Positions 42,891 through 47,417 of a stretch of 47,417 nucleotides of DNA are shown in pieces. Every line of letters starts with the position of its first letter. Positions within the stretch are counted from its first letter, which is position 1. This DNA is from an uncultured Bacillota bacterium (GTDB lineage: Bacteria > Bacillota > Dethiobacteria > DTU022 > UBA8154). The position numbers were made by a program, and so were the translations under genes. A model generated the notes under the pieces. It made no database searches. It was not told where the DNA came from and was given only the letters and a program-made list of their open reading frames with translations. The stretch lies in assembly GCA_937973635.1 (NCBI GenBank), contig CALJJZ010000027.1, positions 1-47,417 of the forward strand, read 5' to 3'.

Positions 42891-43205
42891 TTAATCTACT
42901 TCCTTTAACCTTTCCAGCAAACGCTCCGCCTGAGGGCTGCAAACATATTTCTGGGCGGCAAAGCGCTCCAGGATTGCCACCTCTTTGCGGTGATCCTTCT
43001 TTTGCCTGTACATGGAGGCAAGCATCTCATAGGGCCAGGGCGCTACCCCCCACTCCCTGGCTTTATCTTCCTTTTCAAGGTCGGAGATATAGCGAAGCAA
43101 TTTCTGCTCTATTTCCTCTTCCTTTTGTTTACAGGGGGCACAGGTCCTCTCTCTGTTAAGCTTCAAAAAAAACCCTTTTTTTCCACAGACAATGCACTTG
43201 GCCAC
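42891..43205 (-). CDS. Small protein with N-terminal zinc-binding Cys pairs, unknown function
   Basis: About 104 residues: AKCIVCGKKGFFLKLN and TCAPCKQKEEEIEQKLL give two CxxC pairs (residues about 4-27), followed by charged helices ending in SPQAERLLERLKEVD. The GTG at 43205 has AAGGAGG at good spacing; the ATG at 43211 is too close to it. It directly follows tRNA-Sec on the same strand (about 55 bases). I recognise no family; the helices may form a TPR-like hairpin. Confidence 0.7.
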   Translation of the reverse strand: MAKCIVCGKKGFFLKLNRERTCAPCKQKEEEIEQKLLRYISDLEKEDKAREWGVAPWPYEMLASMYRQKKDHRKEVAILERFAAQKYVCSPQAERLLERLKEVD

Positions 43206-43260
43206 GCCCATCTCCTCCTTGCCTTGGAATACCTTAGGGTTCTTTTTCTACAAAATAAGA

Positions 43261-43356
43261 TGGCGGGAGTAGATGGGAATCGAACCCACCATGGACCTCG
43301 TCAGCCCACCACCGGATTTGAAGTCCGGGGGCGCCACCAGGCCGCCAGCTACTCCC
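43261..43356 (-). tRNA. selC: tRNA-Sec (anticodon TCA)
   Basis: The 96-base minus-strand sequence has the special tRNA-Sec shape: an 8-bp acceptor stem GGGAGTAG/CTACTCCC, discriminator G, encoded CCA, anticodon loop CTTCAAA with anticodon TCA (43321-43319) on a CCGGA/TCCGG stem, a long variable arm (TGGTGGGCTGACGAGGTCCA region), and T arm GGTGGGTTCGATTCCCATC. It reads UGA as selenocysteine and is the substrate of SelA and SelB encoded 3.4 kb away. Confidence 0.97.
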
Positions 43357-43398
43357 GCATAGTCATAAACATCGATAGAATCGGGATTTCCGGGGTTT

Positions 43399-43427
43399 AT
43401 TATACCACTGTGCAGAGCTAAAATCAA
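43399..43427 (-). promoter_or_regulatory. Promoter of selC
   Basis: Minus-strand TTGATT (43427-43422), 17-base spacer, consensus TATAAT (43404-43399). The predicted start near 43392 gives a 35-base leader before the tRNA. Confidence 0.8.
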
Positions 43428-43817
43428 GCTAAAAACACCACGAACAGGTATGATGGGAAAAAGCCCACAAGAAAACGAATATGGCCTAAATTAAGGCCAC
43501 GTTTTTATCCATCTTATTGGTTTTTTTCATATTAGCTTTTTTCATCTTGATAATTAATTACTCCTTTGTTGTTGAAATTACACCTTACCCAAGTGACCCT
43601 AACCACACCCCCACAAACCGAAACCTTTTTTATTTTTATTGCAGTTTATCCATTTACCGGGTCAAAGGGCAATTCTGGAGGCTTTGCTCCTGCAGTCGAA
43701 GGTATTGGATCCAGAACAGCCTTTTTGCCTTCCACGCCCCTTTCCTTACCTGCATGCGGACCCACCATTTAAACGCTTCATCACAAAAAGCCAGTCAGAG
43801 CCATATTTTTATTTTAA
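43428..43817. other. Intergenic region between selC and the CARF gene
   Basis: About 390 bases with no array-like repeats and no confident gene. It holds the hairpin at 43482-43506 and, on the minus strand, a short frame from an ATG at about 43767 to a stop near 43645 reading GVEGKKAVLDPIPSTAGAK and on to PVNG. That frame has protein-like composition but no ribosome binding site and no recognised relative, so it could be a gene remnant or chance. Plus-strand frames here look spurious. Confidence 0.4.
43482..43506 (+). terminator. Terminator-like hairpin with no gene to end
   Basis: TGGCCT-aaatta-AGGCCA followed by CGTTTTTAT is a 6-bp hairpin plus T tract reading on the plus strand, yet no plus-strand gene lies upstream of it for more than 900 bases. 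Confidence 0.4.
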
Positions 43818-45191
43818 TCATGTCCCTGGCACCACCTCCCCAAACTGCAAGCTCGCATCAAATCGGCTTTTCTCTTTTATCCCCTCGCAGCAAGCATCAA
43901 CAAACCATTCCACAAACTCCAGCATTTCCCGGCAGGCAGGTTCGTCCACGGGGGTGATGCCGTGGGCCATGAGGGAGTTGTTTCGTTTTTGCAGGTGGCT
44001 TAGCATAGTACTTTTGTACCTCTCAAAAATTTTGCCTACGGGCGTTTCCAGGCGGGCAAGGAGGGTATAATTTTGTATAAGGCCGAGGTCGATGGTGCCA
44101 GTGCGGGGCTCGCGCAGGGCTGCGTACTCTCCCTGCAAGTGGGTGGGGAGTTTGGCTATGTTGAGGTTCCCTGTGTGCAGGGGTTCGTCCCAGCGAAGCA
44201 GGTTTAGCTGGCCGAACATTTCCAGAGCACGGTAGAGGCGGGCCACAGCATCGTCGTAGCGGCCCTGGGCAATGCGGCGGCGGGAATTGAGTATAAGATC
44301 AAAGACGGGATCGAAAGTGAGGAGGTGATGCCGGCCCCGGTAGCCGGTGGCGGCTGCGGCCCGGCTTTCTTCTTTCAGCAACTCGGCCCAGATAGTTTTG
44401 CTCTTAATAATGCGGCCCAAAAACTGGACATATCTTTTAGGGACACTGTCTTTTTCCTGCTTGAAGATGTCGTAAGCTTTGCTATGGTCGAAACGGTCCC
44501 AGGCCTCATAAGCTTCGCAAAGATAGCGGATTTTTTCCAGGCGGTCGTAAAGGTTATCGTCGTAGATGGGCCTTGCTTTGATTTCCTTCAATAAAGAAAG
44601 GCAGGATTGGTAGTGGTAGCCTTGCCAAAGTACCTGCAAGAGCTGCAGTTTTTTTTCCACCATGACGGGGGTATTGTCAATGAGGCGTGCACTCTGGGTA
44701 CCGCTTTCTACTTTTTGTAGGTCGAGGCGACGGCCCGAGACGACGCAGAGGGTGACCTTACCATCGTCCATGGCAGCTGCGGCCAAGCCGGCAGTCATGG
44801 ACTTGGTGCCGCCTGTGTAGTCGGCCAGGATCTCCACGTAGGGGTCTTTGGCCCGCTCTTTCCAGATAATGCGGCTCGCTTCCAGGTAGCAGTTGTTAAT
44901 ATTATCAAAACGGGAAATTCTGACAATGGTATATTGTTCTGGCTCCAAGCCGAGCTGGGCGGCGATGCTGGGGCGGGTTTCCCCTGTTGGAGCGCCGCAA
45001 CTCTGACATGTACAGACCTGGCCGCAGGGTTTGCCAGGACCATCCACGGTGTAATAGCTCCCCAAATGGGATGAGCCCGGTGTATCATCGGAACAAAGAA
45101 AATAGATGAAATCCGGCTTGTTGTGTTTGATCGAGCTTACAAGGGGCTCGTCGGAACCGCCTACGGTCAGGATAAGGACTTTGCGGGGCAT
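43818..45191 (-). CDS. CARF-HEPN protein of the TIGR02710 (Cas02710) family, orphan
   Basis: Proteins of this family bind cyclic oligoadenylate made by Cas10 and activate a HEPN ribonuclease in type III CRISPR immunity. The 457-residue protein has an N-terminal CARF Rossmann domain: KVLILTVGGSDEPLVSSIKH (about residue 4) and the second CARF motif ILADYTGGTKSMTAGLAAAA (about 120-140). A helical C-terminal domain follows, with the HEPN-type catalytic motif RNNSLMAH (Arg about 403, His about 410). AAGGAG seven bases upstream supports the ATG at 45191 over 45221. No cas10, adaptation genes or repeats are nearby, so it either acts in trans or has another signal. Ribonuclease activity is inferred from the motif only. 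Confidence 0.85.
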   Translation of the reverse strand: MPRKVLILTVGGSDEPLVSSIKHNKPDFIYFLCSDDTPGSSHLGSYYTVDGPGKPCGQVCTCQSCGAPTGETRPSIAAQLGLEPEQYTIVRISRFDNINNCYLEASRIIWKERAKDPYVEILADYTGGTKSMTAGLAAAAMDDGKVTLCVVSGRRLDLQKVESGTQSARLIDNTPVMVEKKLQLLQVLWQGYHYQSCLSLLKEIKARPIYDDNLYDRLEKIRYLCEAYEAWDRFDHSKAYDIFKQEKDSVPKRYVQFLGRIIKSKTIWAELLKEESRAAAATGYRGRHHLLTFDPVFDLILNSRRRIAQGRYDDAVARLYRALEMFGQLNLLRWDEPLHTGNLNIAKLPTHLQGEYAALREPRTGTIDLGLIQNYTLLARLETPVGKIFERYKSTMLSHLQKRNNSLMAHGITPVDEPACREMLEFVEWFVDACCEGIKEKSRFDASLQFGEVVPGT

Positions 45192-45480
45192 CTTTAGCTC
45201 CTTGACAGGTATCTTCTCCATTTAAACTTAAAAAGGGGCAAAAATGGTAACAAAGCGTTTGCCGTTTCCAGCTATTTTATTACAGTCAATTCGTATTTTC
45301 TGTTTACTCTCCATGTGCTTGTTTCGCCATATTATGCTCCAATCCCTCTTTTTTTGCAAGGGTATAATCATTTTTTTTTAAAGACCGAGCAAAAGGGTTT
45401 TTTAAGCTAAATGTAGAATTACTAGAGACGACGACCAAACAAACGGTTGGAAAAATATTTCACAGATAGGAGTATTGCCG
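45192..45480. other. Divergent gap between the CARF gene and the methyltransferase operon
   Basis: AT-rich interval of 289 bases. A TATAAT at 45363-45368 points toward the corrinoid gene but has no recognisable -35. No riboswitch was recognised; in particular I see no cobalamin B12 box. A TTGACT box near 45281 on the minus strand may belong to the CARF gene but lacks a -10 at the right distance. Confidence 0.5.
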
Positions 45481-46119
45481 ATGGTAGATTTGCAAGCAGT
45501 AGCACAGGCGATGGGCGAACTGGACGAGGAGCGGCTAAAAGAGCTCCTGGCCGCCTTTGTGGCCGGCAAGCCGACGGCGGAGGAGGCGATGCAGGTAATC
45601 AGCGCGTGCCAGGAGGGGATGGCCGTGGTGGGGGAGCTGTTTGAGAAAGAGGAGTATTTTGTGGGGGACCTGATTTTTTCCGGCGAACTGCTCATGGGGG
45701 CAATAAACATGCTGAAGCCTTTTATCAGCGGTTCCACTGCGGAAAAAATAGGTTCTATTGTACTGGGTACAGTCCATGGAGATATCCATGACATAGGCAA
45801 AAACATTTTTAAAAATATGTCCGAGGCGGCGGGTTTTGAAGTGCACGATCTGGGGATAGACCAACCTCCCAGCGCCTTTGTAGAAAAAATCAAGGAAGTA
45901 AAGCCGGCCATCGTGGGCATGAGCGGCGTATTGACCCTGGCCCTGGAGTCCATGAAGGAAACCGTTGAAGCCATTGAGGCTGCCGGGCTGCGAAACGGCG
46001 TGAAAATCATTATCGGCGGCAACCCCGTGACCAAAGAAGCCTGCGCCTATATCGGCGCCGACGCTTTTACCAACAATGCCGCCGAGGGCGTAAAAATCTG
46101 CCAGGGGTGGGTGAAATAA
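45481..46119 (+). CDS. Corrinoid protein of a methyltransferase system (MtbC/MttC-like)
   Basis: Carries a cobamide that accepts a methyl group from a substrate and passes it on. The 212-residue protein has the helical cap domain (residues about 5-90, with FEKEEYFVGDLIFSGELLMG) and the B12-binding Rossmann domain with the base-off His motif GDIHDIGKNIFKNM (about 100-113), then MSGVLTLALESM and IIGGNPVTKEA. ATG 45481 has AGGAG eight bases upstream; a TTG at 45475 is in frame. It lies one base before the UroD-like methyltransferase gene, its probable partner. Confidence 0.93.
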   Translation: MVDLQAVAQAMGELDEERLKELLAAFVAGKPTAEEAMQVISACQEGMAVVGELFEKEEYFVGDLIFSGELLMGAINMLKPFISGSTAEKIGSIVLGTVHGDIHDIGKNIFKNMSEAAGFEVHDLGIDQPPSAFVEKIKEVKPAIVGMSGVLTLALESMKETVEAIEAAGLRNGVKIIIGGNPVTKEACAYIGADAFTNNAAEGVKICQGWVK

Positions 46120-46120
46120 A

Positions 46121-47417
46121 GTGTTTGACGTCGAGGCATTACGACAGGAGCGCACGGAGATCTATGAGGACCTTTTCAATAACAAAATCCCCAGAAGGGT
46201 CCCGGTCAACATTACCTTGCCCTTTGAGCCCATAGCCCAATACGGCGGCCTGGACCTGATGGTGGCCCAGTGGAATCCTGCCCTGGTGGAAGAAGCGGCG
46301 GATAAAATATGCCAGGTGCTCTTTTCCGATTCCTGCCCTTTTTCAGGTTCTCTGCGCTTCCCTTCATATTACCAGTCGCTGCAGTCCCAGTCTTTTGTCA
46401 TGGGTTCAAACGGCTTCATCCAGCATCCCGAAGTGGTGGGCATGCTGCCTGAGGAATACGATTACCTCATTGAAAAGCCCTTTGACTGCCTGCTGGAACG
46501 GGTGTTGCCCCGGCAGTACAAGGCCCTGAAAATGGACGAGCCCTTCACCATGGCTATCAACTTCGCCAAGAGCCTTCTCTGCTACCAGCATGACATGGCG
46601 CAAACAGGCGCAATTATCACCAAGCTCAAAGAGAAATACGGTTACTATTCAGGGGCAGACCGGCGGGCAGGGGGGTTTACCCAGGCGCCTTTCGACTTCC
46701 TGGCGGACCAGCTCAGGGGCTTTAAGGATATCAGCATGGACGTAAGGAGAATGCCGGAAAAAATCGCCGAAGCATGCGAGGCCCTCTACCCCATCGTGCT
46801 GAAAAAAGGTATGCCCACAACCATAAGCAACAATGCCGCCGTCTTTATGCCCCTGCATATGCCTACTTTCATGCGGGAAAAAGATTTCGCCAAATTGTGG
46901 TGGCCCACCTTTAAAAAGATGCTCGACGAGTATGCCTCCCTGGGAGTCCATTGCCAGCTGTTCTGCGAGGACAACTGGATGCGGTACCTGGACTACCTCT
47001 ACGAGCTGCCCGTAGATACAAGATTGATGTTTGAATACGGCGACCCCAAAGTGATCAAAGAAAAATTGGGCAAAAAACATATTATCACCGGTCTCTACCC
47101 CGTGACCATGCTCAAGACCCACACCAAAGAACAATGCCTGGATAAGGCCAAAGAGATGCTCGACGTCCTGGCCCCCGGCGGGAAATATTACTTCAACCTA
47201 GACAAAAACCCCCTGACGATCAAGGATATTAAGCTGGAAAACCTCTGTGCCGTAACTGAATATATCTACGAGCACGGCGTCTACAGCAACGCAGGGGAGA
47301 CAGCGGGACTGGCTTTTAACAAGGAGGACTACCGGGTGGACCCGTCAACCACCAGGAAGCTGGAGAGCAAGTACTACCGTACCTGGGAAGACTATAAAGT
47401 GCAAAACCCCAATGTTT
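46121..47417 (+). CDS. UroD-fold corrinoid methyltransferase, C-terminus beyond window
   Basis: Translating from the GTG at 46121 (with AGGGGTGGG upstream in the preceding gene) gives an open frame of about 432 residues to the window edge. It starts FDVEALRQERTEIYEDLFNN, has KEKYGYYSGADRRAGGFTQA near 187, a possible metal site GVHCQLFCEDNW near 281 and APGGKYYFNLDKNPLTIKD near 360. It resembles the uroporphyrinogen decarboxylase superfamily methyltransferases that move methyl groups to or from corrinoid proteins, not HemE itself. Substrate (a methoxylated aromatic, methylamine, betaine or other) cannot be told. No in-frame TAG or TGA occurs, so it needs neither Pyl nor Sec. Confidence 0.82.
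   Translation, partial: MFDVEALRQERTEIYEDLFNNKIPRRVPVNITLPFEPIAQYGGLDLMVAQWNPALVEEAADKICQVLFSDSCPFSGSLRFPSYYQSLQSQSFVMGSNGFIQHPEVVGMLPEEYDYLIEKPFDCLLERVLPRQYKALKMDEPFTMAINFAKSLLCYQHDMAQTGAIITKLKEKYGYYSGADRRAGGFTQAPFDFLADQLRGFKDISMDVRRMPEKIAEACEALYPIVLKKGMPTTISNNAAVFMPLHMPTFMREKDFAKLWWPTFKKMLDEYASLGVHCQLFCEDNWMRYLDYLYELPVDTRLMFEYGDPKVIKEKLGKKHIITGLYPVTMLKTHTKEQCLDKAKEMLDVLAPGGKYYFNLDKNPLTIKDIKLENLCAVTEYIYEHGVYSNAGETAGLAFNKEDYRVDPSTTRKLESKYYRTWEDYKVQNPNV

Noticed and set aside
43357-43817. CRISPR array beside the CARF gene
   Set aside because: No direct repeats of 20-40 bases with regular spacing are present anywhere in the interval.
43517-43957. Plus-strand frame between selC and the CARF gene
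   Set aside because: It overlaps the CARF C-terminus, has no ribosome binding site and is low in complexity; kept only as part of the intergenic note.

Overview
The window reads as chromosome of an anaerobic, spore-forming, low-to-mid GC Firmicute of class Clostridia, in the broad Peptococcaceae/Moorella/Thermacetogenium neighbourhood. The signs are the Bacillus-like order secDF-recJ-rel-dtd-aspS-6S RNA, a Spo0E-like phosphatase with Spo0A boxes, a DapL-type lysine pathway, a large Hdr/Etf/Flx electron-transfer locus, selenocysteine machinery and a corrinoid methyltransferase pair. Genus is inference only. Apart from short intergenic stretches, nearly everything up to about 36 kb is on the minus strand.

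1-5.3 kb: start of the cell-division cluster (mraZ, truncated rsmH) with an MraZ operator; mgtE; a 6S RNA gene with its own promoter; aspS with a near-consensus promoter. 5.4-13.3 kb: secD-secF-lapA-recJ-relA-dtd, largely overlapping or abutting. 13.3-16.4 kb: hisH-hisA-hisF-hisI-ogt behind a consensus promoter. 16.5-20.5 kb: a membrane-anchored unknown followed by bshC-bshB1-bshA, the complete known bacillithiol route. 20.6-26.7 kb: lysA-dapF-dapL-asd-dapG behind a lysine riboswitch with a leader terminator. 26.8-27.3 kb: an RseC-type membrane protein.

27.5-35.9 kb: eight co-directional genes, in transcription order an HdrD-like iron-sulfur protein, etfB, etfA, hdrA, mvhD/flxD, flxC-like, flxB-like and flxA-like. 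Together they look like an electron-bifurcating or confurcating assembly joining NAD(P)H, ferredoxin, a thiol/disulfide-type Fe-S site and an Etf flavoprotein. Etf genes placed between the Hdr-like and HdrA-Flx modules are the most unusual arrangement here. Its upstream region is shared with a divergent spo0E-like gene and carries two perfect Spo0A boxes.

36.5-43.4 kb: selA, selB and selC (tRNA-Sec, anticodon UCA) with a small EF-Tu-domain-2-like protein, a ZIP metal transporter, an MFS transporter and two small zinc-ribbon proteins. No selenoprotein gene is visible. 43.8-45.2 kb: an orphan CARF-HEPN protein (CRISPR-type cyclic-oligoadenylate effector family) with no array or cas genes beside it. 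45.5-47.4 kb: a corrinoid protein and a UroD-fold methyltransferase running off the window end.
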